Shown here piece by piece: positions 43,138-50,157 of a stretch of 52,630 nt of DNA (position 1 is the stretch's first letter; the number at the start of each line of letters is the position of its first letter). The notes beneath the pieces were generated by a model. That model was given only the letters and a program-made list of their open reading frames with translations, did no database searches and was not told where the DNA came from. Where the stretch lies: positions 1-52,630 of the forward strand of contig JAFBIR010000020.1 in NCBI GenBank assembly GCA_021531385.1, read 5' to 3'. This DNA comes from Parabacteroides distasonis (lineage in GTDB: Bacteria > Bacteroidota > Bacteroidia > Bacteroidales > Tannerellaceae). The position numbers and the translations under genes are program-made.

Positions 43138-43177
43138 GGGCGGGGGCAGCCGAGAGGTACCCTTCGCCCATTTTTTT
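43138..43177 (+). terminator. Possible terminator after SusD
   Basis: GGGCG (43138-43142) and CGCCC (43165-43169) form a short stem closed by further G/C pairs, followed by A and seven T. The stem is weak, but the poly-T and position 48 nt after the susD stop fit a terminator. Confidence 0.5.
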
Positions 43178-43189
43178 GTAAGGCCCTTT

Positions 43190-43397
43190 GCGGCCCGGTG
43201 AAATGGCCTCGCGAATTTACAAACCCCTTCGCGGGCTTGCAAAATGGCCTCGCGGATTTACAAACCCATTTCGCGGGCCTGTAAAGTGGGTTCGCGAATT
43301 TACAAACCCCCTCGCGGGCTTGCAAAGTGGGTTCGCAAATTTACAAACCCATTTCGCAGGCTTGTAAAATGGGTTCGCGAATTTACAAACCCATTTC
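43190..43397. repeat. 41-42-bp tandem repeat array, five copies
   Basis: Units start at 43190, 43231, 43273, 43314 and 43356, alternating 41 and 42 bp. The shared pattern is GCGGGCTTGYAAARTGG, TTCGCGAATTTACAAACCC, CMTTC. Unit 5 contains the inverted repeat TTGTAAA ... TTTACAA around ATGGGTTCGCGAA. A diverged GC-rich tail (GCGACCCCGCGAGCCCC..) runs to about 43440. Open frames of 14-residue repeats on both strands are by-products. It sits between the susD terminator and the M28 promoter. The rest of 43178-43495 holds no gene. Confidence 0.9.
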
Positions 43398-43495
43398 GCG
43401 ACCCCGCGAGCCCCTCTCGCGATTACGCGAGGCCATTTGGGAGGGGTTTGCTGGGGCTTGGCCGCATAGATAAGGCACATAACCGATGAAATATG

Positions 43496-43503
43496 TATCT
43501 TTG
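43496..43503 (+). promoter_or_regulatory. -7 promoter element of the second M28 gene (TATCTTTG)
   Basis: TATCTTTG lies 36 bp before ATG 43540. It falls inside the longer open frame starting at 43486 and supports the downstream start. No -33 TTTG is at normal spacing; the repeat array ends about 100 bp upstream. Confidence 0.6.
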
Positions 43504-43539
43504 AGGGACAATTTTAAGAACAAACAAATAGACAGGTAT

Positions 43540-45045
43540 ATGAAAAAGAAACTCTTTTTAGGCACATTGGCGGCCATCCTCTCCTTGACGATGGCCACTG
43601 CGGAGGCACAGCCCCGCATGCAGGAGAAACTGACGGAAGAGGAGCAGCTGCTTGACGCGATGCACCGCACGATCACTTCCGAGAAACTTTTTGGATATGT
43701 GAAACAACTTTCCGATCCCGCTTTGGAGGGACGCTTGGCCGGCTCTCCCGGTATGGCGAAGGCGGTGGAGATCGTGAAGGGCTATTACGAGGCCTGGGGA
43801 TTGCAGCCTGCGGGCGACAAGGGTGGTTACATCCAGGAATTTTCGCATCCCTGCGTGGAGATTCAGCCGGGCAGCACGATGGATATCCTGATCCCTACGC
43901 CGGGCGCGAAGAAGGGGGAGAAGGTCTGGATCCGCAAAGGGTATGACTGGGCGGATGGCTGGTTTGCCGGAGGCATGTCGGGCAATGGCGACGTGGAGGC
44001 AGACGTAGTCTATTGTGGTTTTGGCGTGACGGCGCCGGAGTTGGGCTATGACGACTATAAAGGGATTGACGTGAAGGGCAAGATCGTCCTCGTGGAGGGC
44101 GAGACACCCAACCGCAGCCGGGAGCCGGAGGACATTGCTAAGTGGTATCACCACACGCTGCATCAGACGAAGCTCAACAACGCTTTCGAACATGGCGCCA
44201 TCGGCCTGCTCTATAAGTGGGTGCCGGGTCCGAATGCCCCCTACAACGAGGGGTTTGTCTATTGCCACGTGACCGATACGGTGGTGAACGACCTCTTCCG
44301 AGGCACAGGAAAAACCTATGCGGAGACGGTGAAGCAAATCTATGAGACGCAGAAACCGGCCTCTTTCGTGATGGGCAAACGGGCGCATATCCGCATGAAT
44401 GCCACCTATAACCCGCAGGCGACAGGTAAGAACATTGTTGGTGTGGTGGAGGGTAGCGATCCGGTGTTGAAAAACGAGTATATCATCATCTCGGGTCACC
44501 TGGATCACCTTGGCATGATTCCTTATCACATCGAGGGCGCGAACGACAACAACTCGGCGACTTCCGTATTATTAGGTGTGGCGGAAGCGATGGCGAAATC
44601 GCCCATCAAGCCGAAGCGCAGCGTGGTCTTCTTAAGTATTGATGGCGAGGAGGCTGGTTTGACCGGTAGCACCTATTATACGAAGCATCCGATCTTCCCG
44701 CAGGAGAAGGTTAAGGCGGTGATCAACCTGGAGCAGGTAGGCGCAGGCGAGCGTATCGTGACGAGCTACAACTATAAATATCCGGAGTTGGCAGAGGTGG
44801 CCGCCGCGGCGAACGACAAATACATCCATCGCAAGTTGATGAAGTGGGAGAACCGTTACCTCACCCGTCCCCGCACGGATGGCGCAGTCTTCATGCAAGC
44901 GGGTTATCCCTGTATGGATTACCGGGCAGCCGGTGCCGGCTTCTATCACCATCCGAAAGATAACACGGAGAGCATCAATCCGGAGATCCTCCAAGCCGAA
45001 GCCGAATGGCTCTTCTGGACAGCGATTTTGTTGGGGAATAAATAA
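43540..45045 (+). CDS. Secreted M28-family aminopeptidase
   Basis: This 501-residue protein has a signal peptide (LFLGTLAAILSLTMATAEAQ, no lipobox). A PA-like insertion (about 150-300: VVYCGFGVTAPELGYDDYKG) sits within an M28 zinc aminopeptidase. Motifs in order: ISGHLDHLGM, GANDNNSATSVLL, LSIDGEEAGLTGS, INLEQVGAG, and a late His pair in GAGFYHHPKDNTES. It resembles the lipoprotein at 33100 in layout but is clearly diverged. It follows SusC/SusD and may supply them with, or process, short peptides. Start fixed by promoter and signal peptide. Confidence 0.92.
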   Translation: MKKKLFLGTLAAILSLTMATAEAQPRMQEKLTEEEQLLDAMHRTITSEKLFGYVKQLSDPALEGRLAGSPGMAKAVEIVKGYYEAWGLQPAGDKGGYIQEFSHPCVEIQPGSTMDILIPTPGAKKGEKVWIRKGYDWADGWFAGGMSGNGDVEADVVYCGFGVTAPELGYDDYKGIDVKGKIVLVEGETPNRSREPEDIAKWYHHTLHQTKLNNAFEHGAIGLLYKWVPGPNAPYNEGFVYCHVTDTVVNDLFRGTGKTYAETVKQIYETQKPASFVMGKRAHIRMNATYNPQATGKNIVGVVEGSDPVLKNEYIIISGHLDHLGMIPYHIEGANDNNSATSVLLGVAEAMAKSPIKPKRSVVFLSIDGEEAGLTGSTYYTKHPIFPQEKVKAVINLEQVGAGERIVTSYNYKYPELAEVAAAANDKYIHRKLMKWENRYLTRPRTDGAVFMQAGYPCMDYRAAGAGFYHHPKDNTESINPEILQAEAEWLFWTAILLGNK

Positions 45046-45077
45046 TATGAGTGTGGATTTACGGGCGACATTGAGTA

Positions 45078-45392
45078 TTATCCAAAGCTCAATGTCGCTC
45101 GTCTGCCTAACCCCATGAAAATACGAAAAAGCGTACCGACTTGAATGTCTGACTTGCCATTTTCTATTCTTGAAATATAACTTTTCTTGGTACCCACCTT
45201 TTCTGCTAATTGCTCTTGCGTCAATCCCGCTTGATTGCGCATCTCTCTGATTTTCTCTCCAATGATAAATGAGTCGCATGACGCATCGAAAGTAATGCGT
45301 TCCGGTGTACCTACTGCGCCAAAATCCTCAGTAATTAAATCCTCAATAGGCGTAAGCCCTAATTGTGTCATCTCATCTTTATTCATAACCAT
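45078..45392 (-). CDS. XRE-family antitoxin (HigA-like)
   Basis: This 104-residue protein has a C-terminal helix-turn-helix of the Cro/CI type: IGEKIREMRNQAGLTQEQLAEKVGTKKSYISRIENGKSD. It follows the toxin gene and overlaps it by 14 nt, the reversed order (toxin first) typical of HigBA. It should neutralise the toxin and repress the operon. I prefer ATG 45392 over a TTG at 45410; ATG 45386 is also possible. Confidence 0.88.
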   Translation of the reverse strand: MVMNKDEMTQLGLTPIEDLITEDFGAVGTPERITFDASCDSFIIGEKIREMRNQAGLTQEQLAEKVGTKKSYISRIENGKSDIQVGTLFRIFMGLGRRATLSFG

Positions 45393-45744
45393 GCTGTTTT
45401 TTGATGTCAAAGTATTCTTTCATAATTCGCTTCGCTCGCTCAATCTCCTCGGTTGGTGTTTTCGTGCTCTTTTTTTGAAAAGCATTGAATAGTACGACCA
45501 AATTCCCTTGATCGAAGCAGCAAAAGATTCGATAAATATTGCCGCTATCTTCCACCCGTATTTCATATAGACCCTCAACACCTTTGATTGCTTTCAGAAA
45601 TTTTGTGGGAATAATATCAACTGTCATGATATACATGAACACTTGGTATATTTTCGCTAACGTACTCTTTGGCAATCGTCGTTTGAAATCCTTGAAGTAG
45701 TCCTTAAAAGCGGTAATATGCCTTATATACTTCGACTCATCCAT
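45379..45744 (-). CDS. RelE/HigB-type toxin (Gp49-like)
   Basis: This 121-residue RelE-superfamily toxin has core features FLKAIKGVEGLYEIRVEDSGNIYRIFCCFDQGNLVVLFNAFQKKSTKTP followed by a helical EEIERAKRIMKEYF. This is the HigB/Gp49 pattern of ribosome-dependent mRNA cleavage. The G-L-YEIRV...YRI.Y/C...LLHGF/F.KK layout is intact, so it should be active. Start ATG 45744; a TTG at 45759 overlaps the -7 element and is rejected. Confidence 0.88.
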   Translation of the reverse strand: MDESKYIRHITAFKDYFKDFKRRLPKSTLAKIYQVFMYIMTVDIIPTKFLKAIKGVEGLYEIRVEDSGNIYRIFCCFDQGNLVVLFNAFQKKSTKTPTEEIERAKRIMKEYFDIKKQHGYE

Positions 45745-45756
45745 TCCTTTTTGCTG

Positions 45757-45764
45757 CAAAGTTA
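45757..45764 (-). promoter_or_regulatory. -7 promoter element of the HigBA-type pair (TAACTTTG)
   Basis: CAAAGTTA on the plus strand reads TAACTTTG on the minus strand, 12 bp upstream of the toxin ATG. The leader would be very short, as is common for toxin-antitoxin operons. Confidence 0.6.
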
Positions 45765-45833
45765 ACCAATAAGTAAACCTTGTAGGCTCTATCCACCAAT
45801 GATTACAGTTATTTAACCATAGAAAAGGGAGAT

Positions 45834-45872
45834 AAAAAAGCGGGGTTGCCCATTCGATTGGACAACCCCGCT
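45834..45872 (-). terminator. Rho-independent terminator after tsf
   Basis: AGCGGGGTTG (45839-45848) pairs with CAACCCCGCT (45863-45872). Read on the minus strand, the stem is followed by TTTTTT. It lies 22 nt after the tsf stop and ends the ribosomal-protein/EF-Ts operon. Confidence 0.93.
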
Positions 45873-45893
45873 CCTATTCTATTGACGCGTCAA

Positions 45894-46883
45894 TTACTCA
45901 GCACGCAATGTGAAGCGCTTGAACGCCAAGATCTGCAGATCAGCGTCAGCAGCCTTCATCGCCTCACGAACCGTCTTCTTCGGATCCAAGATATCCTCCT
46001 GGTTCAGCAAGCAAACCTCTTTCAAGAACTTGCTCAAGCGGCCCTTCGCGATGTTCTCGATCATCTGCTGCGGCAGGTTAGCAGCCTTCTGCTCAGCCGT
46101 AGTCTTCATGATCTCCTTCGCCTTCGTGATGTCCTCAGCCGTGATCCAGCCCTTCGCCATGTTGCTCTCCATGTGCTCCTCGCTGTCGAAGTGAGCGGGG
46201 TTCAAGCCAGCCTTCTTCAAAGCGGCCTCAACGGCCTTCTGCACCTGCTCAGCCTTGGTCTTCTCGATAGCTACGGCGATCTCCTTCTCCTTGATCTCCT
46301 CAGAAACGCCAGACTCGTCGATAGCCAACGGGTTCATAGCGGCGATCTGCATCACTACGTTGTGTGCAACCTCCTCAGACTCCTTGTTGAAAGCGGCGAT
46401 CGTGCAGAGTTGGTTCTTGTTCATGTGATTGTAGATCGCGGTGAACGGACCCTCAACTACGTTGTAGCCATCGAGCTCCATCTTCTCACCCGTGATACCG
46501 CTGCGATCCGTAACCGCGTCCTGTACCGTACCGTTGCCCATCGGCAAAGCCTTCACCTCATCCAGTGTTTGGCACTTGTTTGCTACGGCAGCGTCGAGGA
46601 TAGCCTGTGTCAAAGCCACGAAATCAGCGTTCTTCGCAACGAAGTCAGTCTCGCACTTCAAGGCGATGATAGCGGCGAAGCTACCCTCCTTCTTTGCCAA
46701 CACGCAACCCTCAGAAGCGTCGCGATCCGAACGCTTAGCGGCGATCGCCTGTCCCTTCTTACGGATAATCTCCATTGCCTTGTCGATGTTGCCCTCAGCC
46801 TCGGTCAACGCCTTCTTGCAATCCATCATACCAGCTCCACTCAATTTGCGCAGCTTGGTTATATCAGCCAGTGTAACAGCCAT
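45894..46883 (-). CDS. tsf: Translation elongation factor Ts
   Basis: This 329-residue guanine-nucleotide exchange factor acts on EF-Tu. The N-terminal UBA-like domain MAVTLADITKLRKLSGAGMMDCKKALTEAEGN and the EF-Ts signatures (IRKKGQAIAAKRSDRDASEG, LKCETDFVAKNADF) are clear. A second core repeat and the C-terminal module follow. Length is a little above the E. coli protein (283) and normal for Bacteroidetes. It is the last gene of rplM-rpsI-rpsB-tsf, separated from rpsB by a terminator-like hairpin. Confidence 0.97.
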   Translation of the reverse strand: MAVTLADITKLRKLSGAGMMDCKKALTEAEGNIDKAMEIIRKKGQAIAAKRSDRDASEGCVLAKKEGSFAAIIALKCETDFVAKNADFVALTQAILDAAVANKCQTLDEVKALPMGNGTVQDAVTDRSGITGEKMELDGYNVVEGPFTAIYNHMNKNQLCTIAAFNKESEEVAHNVVMQIAAMNPLAIDESGVSEEIKEKEIAVAIEKTKAEQVQKAVEAALKKAGLNPAHFDSEEHMESNMAKGWITAEDITKAKEIMKTTAEQKAANLPQQMIENIAKGRLSKFLKEVCLLNQEDILDPKKTVREAMKAADADLQILAFKRFTLRAE

Positions 46884-46922
46884 AATTGTCTTCTTAATTT
46901 AAAATGTTAATGATCTGATTTG

Positions 46923-46982
46923 AAAAAAGCGGTATGCCTTCTGGCGGATGACCAAAGCCAAACGTCGAGCAGACATACCGCT
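46923..46982 (-). terminator. Terminator-like hairpin between rpsB and tsf
   Basis: AGCGGTATG (46928-46936) pairs with CATACCGCT (46974-46982) in a 9-bp stem. The loop is long (37 nt) and contains a possible second small stem TGGC/GCCA. On the minus strand the stem is followed by TTTTTT. It could attenuate or process the transcript between rpsB and tsf. No separate tsf promoter is visible. Confidence 0.65.
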
Positions 46983-46998
46983 GTGTAACATTCAAGAA

Positions 46999-47835
46999 TT
47001 ATTCCTCGTCCTTAGCGAACTTACCAGCTACGTTAGCGTTCAAAGCCTCGTCATCCTCTTTCTTTGTACGCTCTTTCTTCACCGGAGCCTTCGCCTTGCG
47101 ATCTTTCTTCTGTGCCTCATTGGCAGCCTCAGCGTCCTGCTTCTCAGCCTTACGCTCCTGCAAACCCTCGTTCATGGCCTCGCAAATCGCACCTAAGATC
47201 ACCTCTACAGACTTTGTAGCGTCATCGTTAGCGGGGATTACATAGTCCACGTTGTTGGGGTTAGAGTTCGTATCAACCATTGCGAACACGGGGATACCCA
47301 GGCGGTTAGCCTCGGCAACAGCGATATGCTCTTTCATCACGTCAACAACGAACAAAGCGGACGGCAGACGGGTCAAATCAACAATAGAACCCAATGTCTT
47401 CTCCAACTTCGCACGCTGGCGAGTGATCTGCAATTTCTCTCTCTTGGAAAGATTATCAAATGTACCCTCCTCTGCCATCTTATCGATGGTGGTCATCTTC
47501 TTGATCGCCTTGCGGATTGTCGGGAAGTTTGTCAACATACCACCCGGCCAACGCTCGATCACGTAAGGCATACCAACGGAGGTAGCCATGTCGGCCACTA
47601 CTTGTTTAGCCTGTTTTTTGGTGGCTACGAAAAGCACTTTCTTGCCTTGCTTAGCCAAGTTCTTCAATACCTCAGCAGCTTCATCTACTTTGGCAACTGT
47701 TTTATATAAGTCAATGATATGAATACCATTGCGCTCCATGAAGATATAAGGAGCCATGGCGGGGTTCCACTTTCTTTTCAAGTGTCCGAAGTGTACACCT
47801 GCCTCTAATAATTGATCAAAATTTACTCTTGACAT
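46999..47835 (-). CDS. rpsB: 30S ribosomal protein S2
   Basis: This 278-residue protein matches S2 throughout: LLEAGVHFGHLKRKWNPAMAPYIF, YVIERWPGGMLTNFPTIRKAI, LPSALFVVDVMKEHIAVAEANRLGIPVFAMVDTNSNP. The C-terminal 50 residues are a charged extension (RKAKAPVKKERTKKEDDE) beyond the core, commonly seen in Bacteroidetes. It follows rpsI by 137 nt in a conserved gene order. Confidence 0.98.
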   Translation of the reverse strand: MSRVNFDQLLEAGVHFGHLKRKWNPAMAPYIFMERNGIHIIDLYKTVAKVDEAAEVLKNLAKQGKKVLFVATKKQAKQVVADMATSVGMPYVIERWPGGMLTNFPTIRKAIKKMTTIDKMAEEGTFDNLSKREKLQITRQRAKLEKTLGSIVDLTRLPSALFVVDVMKEHIAVAEANRLGIPVFAMVDTNSNPNNVDYVIPANDDATKSVEVILGAICEAMNEGLQERKAEKQDAEAANEAQKKDRKAKAPVKKERTKKEDDEALNANVAGKFAKDEE

Positions 47836-47972
47836 TGTTTTTTCTTTATTCGTTTACTTTCTTGTTAATTTCAACTATCAGGTAGTCTTCCTGCATGTCA
47901 GCATGTAAAAAGAGTCCTAATAATTTAGATACTAAACGCTTCGCTTTACTTGTAAGAGACTCACAAATAACA

Positions 47973-48359
47973 TTAACGCTTACTGAACTGGAATCTCCTA
48001 CGAGCCTTCGGACGACCCGGTTTCTTACGCTCAACCGCACGCGGATCACGTGTGATGAAGCCCTCGGCACGCAACGTTGCCTTATCCTCCGGATTGATCT
48101 TCACCAACGCACGAGCGATTGCCAAACGAGCAGCCTCTGACTGGCCCTTGAAACCACCACCGTCGAGGTTGATCTTGATATCATATTGCTCAGCTACGTT
48201 CAGCTTTGCCAACGGCTGCTTAACGATAAACTGAAGGATTGAAGAGGGGAAGTACTTCTCCAACTCACGCTTGTTGATGGTGATCTTTCCTGTACCCTCG
48301 CTTACGAAAACGCGTGCCACTGCGGCCTTACGTCTTCCGATTGCATTTACTACTTCCAT
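47973..48359 (-). CDS. rpsI: 30S ribosomal protein S9
   Basis: This 128-residue S9 shows NAIGRRKAAVARVFV at the N-terminus, GGGFKGQSEAARLAIARALV in the middle, and the basic C-terminus ITRDPRAVERKKPGRPKARRRFQFSKR that reaches the ribosomal P site. It lies 5 nt after rplM; the pair is almost universally linked. Confidence 0.98.
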   Translation of the reverse strand: MEVVNAIGRRKAAVARVFVSEGTGKITINKRELEKYFPSSILQFIVKQPLAKLNVAEQYDIKINLDGGGFKGQSEAARLAIARALVKINPEDKATLRAEGFITRDPRAVERKKPGRPKARRRFQFSKR

Positions 48360-48364
48360 CGTGA

Positions 48365-48820
48365 TTATTTATATGAGTTTATATCGATTAACTTAGGTTG
48401 CTGCGCCTCGTGCTTGTGCGCTGTGCCCTCGTAAACATACAGATTACCCAGCAATTTGGCACCCAGACGATTCTTGGGCAACATACCCTTAACTACTTTA
48501 CGGAACAAACGGTCTGCGCCCTTGGCCAAAAGGTTCGCCGGCGTATACGCGATCTGTCCACCGGGATATCCGGTATATCTCAAATAAATACGATCGTTCC
48601 ACTTGTTACCAGTCAGAACGACTTTCTCTGCGTTGATGATAATTACGTTATCACCACAGTCAACGTGCGGAGTGAAATTGGGTTTGTACTTACCACGCAA
48701 AAGCTTCGCTACCTTTGCGCAAAGGCGACCTAAAGTCTGGCCCTCGGCGTCAACAATGACCCACTCTTTGTTTACAGTTGCCTTGTTTGCAGAAATGGTC
48801 TTAAAACTTAAAGTATCCAC
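48365..48820 (-). CDS. rplM: 50S ribosomal protein L13
   Basis: This 151-residue L13 has signatures WVIVDAEGQTLGRLCAKVAKLLRGK, HVDCGDNVIIINAEKVVLTGNKW, and AVKGMLPKNRLG-like VVKGMLPKNRLGAKLLGNLYVY. The family N-terminus MDTLSFKTISANKATVNKEW begins at a GTG codon (48820-48818); no ATG fits. It is the first gene of the operon. In other bacteria L13 can control its own operon through the leader RNA; a leader of about 120 nt is present here. Confidence 0.97.
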   Translation of the reverse strand: MDTLSFKTISANKATVNKEWVIVDAEGQTLGRLCAKVAKLLRGKYKPNFTPHVDCGDNVIIINAEKVVLTGNKWNDRIYLRYTGYPGGQIAYTPANLLAKGADRLFRKVVKGMLPKNRLGAKLLGNLYVYEGTAHKHEAQQPKLIDINSYK

Positions 48821-48946
48821 TGCTTAAAAATTAAATTAATTAATAACTCAAAAAACCAGCCTCTTCCTGCTGCCTCTTCGGACACTCTTGATTCAGCAAC
48901 AGGTTAAGTGCTAAACTGTTAGTACAATTTGATAATAATCGGCTTG

Positions 48947-48977
48947 CAAAGGTACGCCTTTTCTCCGAATTACCAAA
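48947..48977 (-). promoter_or_regulatory. Promoter of the rplM-rpsI-rpsB-tsf operon
   Basis: On the minus strand TTTG (48977-48974) is followed after 19 nt by TACCTTTG (48954-48947). This is a full consensus match. Transcription would start near 48939, leaving a leader of about 120 nt before the GTG start. The leader contains two CCTCTTC-like direct repeats near 48860-48880. Confidence 0.82.
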
Positions 48978-49029
48978 CAAATCCAACTATTTTTCAAGTT
49001 ATTATGCGCCGTGGCGCTGCGTGGATGCC

Positions 49030-49665
49030 TTACTTCCGGAAAAAGTAGCCGACGGAAAGGGTGACGTTGTTCTGATAGACGGAGGTCTCGCCCTCGCGTT
49101 TCGTCGCCCGGCGGTCGATCATGCCGGAGAGGGCGTTGAGCTGGAAGAAGAACTTGTTGTATTCCACCGACAAACCTATGTTGATGCCGAAGTCGCAAGG
49201 CTTCAGATCCTTCTCCTCGGTGACGCCGAAGTGCAGGTCGGGATTGGTCTCGCGGCTTTTCATCTGGCCGAAGAGGGAGAAATCGACGGCCGGACCGGCG
49301 AAGACCGTCAGATAGACATCGGTGAATTTCAGCTTGAAGGCCACGTCGATAGGCACTTGGATGGAGTAGTACCAGCATTTGTTGTGCAGGGCCATGCCGT
49401 TCACGTCTTGGTCGGAATAGTAGGCGCCTCCTTGATTCATGAAGGCCACCTCCGGACGAAGCAACCATTTCTTGTTGGCGGTCAAGGGTATCTCCGCTAA
49501 ACCGGCCACGCTGAATCCGAAGCGAGCGCCTGACTCCGAGCGGTCGTTCACCTTCTGGATCAAACTGGAATAGGCTCCTCCTACGCGGGCTCCAAAGGCC
49601 ACCTGTGCTTTAGCCGGTAATACGCAGGCTAAAGCCATCCCTAACAACACAATTAGTCTCTTCAT
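49030..49665 (-). CDS. PorT-like outer-membrane beta-barrel protein
   Basis: This 211-residue protein has a signal peptide (LIVLLGMALACVLPAKAQ) and an eight-strand-sized barrel of the PorT/OMP_b-brl_2 type: FGARVGGAYSSLIQKVNDRSES, GFSVAGLAEIPL, WLLRPEVAFMNQGGAYY, YYSIQVPIDVAFKLKF, VYLTVFAGPAVDFSLFG, NNVTLSVGYFFRK. It ends in a typical aromatic-basic strand. Monocistronic with its own promoter. Function unknown; such small barrels are abundant in the phylum. Confidence 0.88.
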   Translation of the reverse strand: MKRLIVLLGMALACVLPAKAQVAFGARVGGAYSSLIQKVNDRSESGARFGFSVAGLAEIPLTANKKWLLRPEVAFMNQGGAYYSDQDVNGMALHNKCWYYSIQVPIDVAFKLKFTDVYLTVFAGPAVDFSLFGQMKSRETNPDLHFGVTEEKDLKPCDFGINIGLSVEYNKFFFQLNALSGMIDRRATKREGETSVYQNNVTLSVGYFFRK

Positions 49666-49694
49666 CCCTGATTCGTTTTAGTATGAATTCGGAG

Positions 49695-49725
49695 CAAAGT
49701 TAGCCATTTCGCAGAGATAACCAAA
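49695..49725 (-). promoter_or_regulatory. Promoter of the PorT-like barrel gene
   Basis: On the minus strand TTTG (49725-49722), 19 nt, then TAACTTTG (49702-49695), about 30 bp before the ATG at 49665. Full consensus. Confidence 0.8.
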
Positions 49726-49740
49726 CGAAAGGGGTGTTAA

Positions 49741-50064
49741 TTAGCGGATCGCCACTTTGCGCACCGTGTCCGCGATGCGGATGATGTAATAACCCTTGGC
49801 GATGTTGAGCGTATATTCGGCGGTTGATTGCTTGATCTCAATCTCTTTCACCTTGATGCCTACCACGCTGTAAATCTCTAATTTACTGCCAACTGGCGCA
49901 TTGGTTACGTGGATGCGATTCTCTGAACAGGTGATTTCAATGCCCTCCGGGTCGGTCTGTTGAAGGACGACATGTGCCTGGGTCTCCGGCTCACGGCTCG
50001 TTGCGTAAACCGGATGACTTGCGAGCAGCGCAAGTGCGAAAACGATGACATGTCCTATCTTCAT
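49741..50064 (-). CDS. Small exported protein consisting almost only of a T9SS-type C-terminal domain
   Basis: Of 107 residues, the signal peptide is at 1-21 (HVIVFALALLASHPVYA) and a 20-residue linker follows. A beta-sandwich of about 65 residues, GIEITCSENRIHVTNAPVGS, KLEIYSVVGIKVKEIEI, IAKGYYIIRIADTVRKVAIR, follows. This is the pattern of type IX secretion sorting domains (compare KVYTATGACIATRQV and PKGVYLVKLGKQITKVII in the C10 peptidase at 19994). There is no cargo domain. The upstream promoter overlaps the longer open frame (50085), so the start is ATG 50064. Confidence 0.78.
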   Translation of the reverse strand: MKIGHVIVFALALLASHPVYATSREPETQAHVVLQQTDPEGIEITCSENRIHVTNAPVGSKLEIYSVVGIKVKEIEIKQSTAEYTLNIAKGYYIIRIADTVRKVAIR

Positions 50065-50084
50065 ATACCTATCTGAAAGTGGCA

Positions 50085-50114
50085 CAAATATAGGAAGATT
50101 TTGGCATATCCAAA
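50085..50114 (-). promoter_or_regulatory. Promoter of the small CTD-only gene
   Basis: On the minus strand TTTG (50114-50111), 18 nt, then TATATTTG (50092-50085), 20 bp before the ATG at 50064. Confidence 0.72.
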
Positions 50115-50157
50115 AAGGATTCCCCGCTTTTTAGTGCGGCAGCCCTTTTCCCGTGCG

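Noticed and set aside
43217-43489. Repeat-derived open frames on both strands after susD
   Set aside because: Same reasoning: the 41-42-bp repeat yields CKFANPFY-type repeats with no start context; not coding.
45846-46910. 354-residue plus-strand open frame opposite tsf
   Set aside because: Leu/Arg/Gln-rich shadow of the unmistakable EF-Ts gene; it also spans the tsf terminator.
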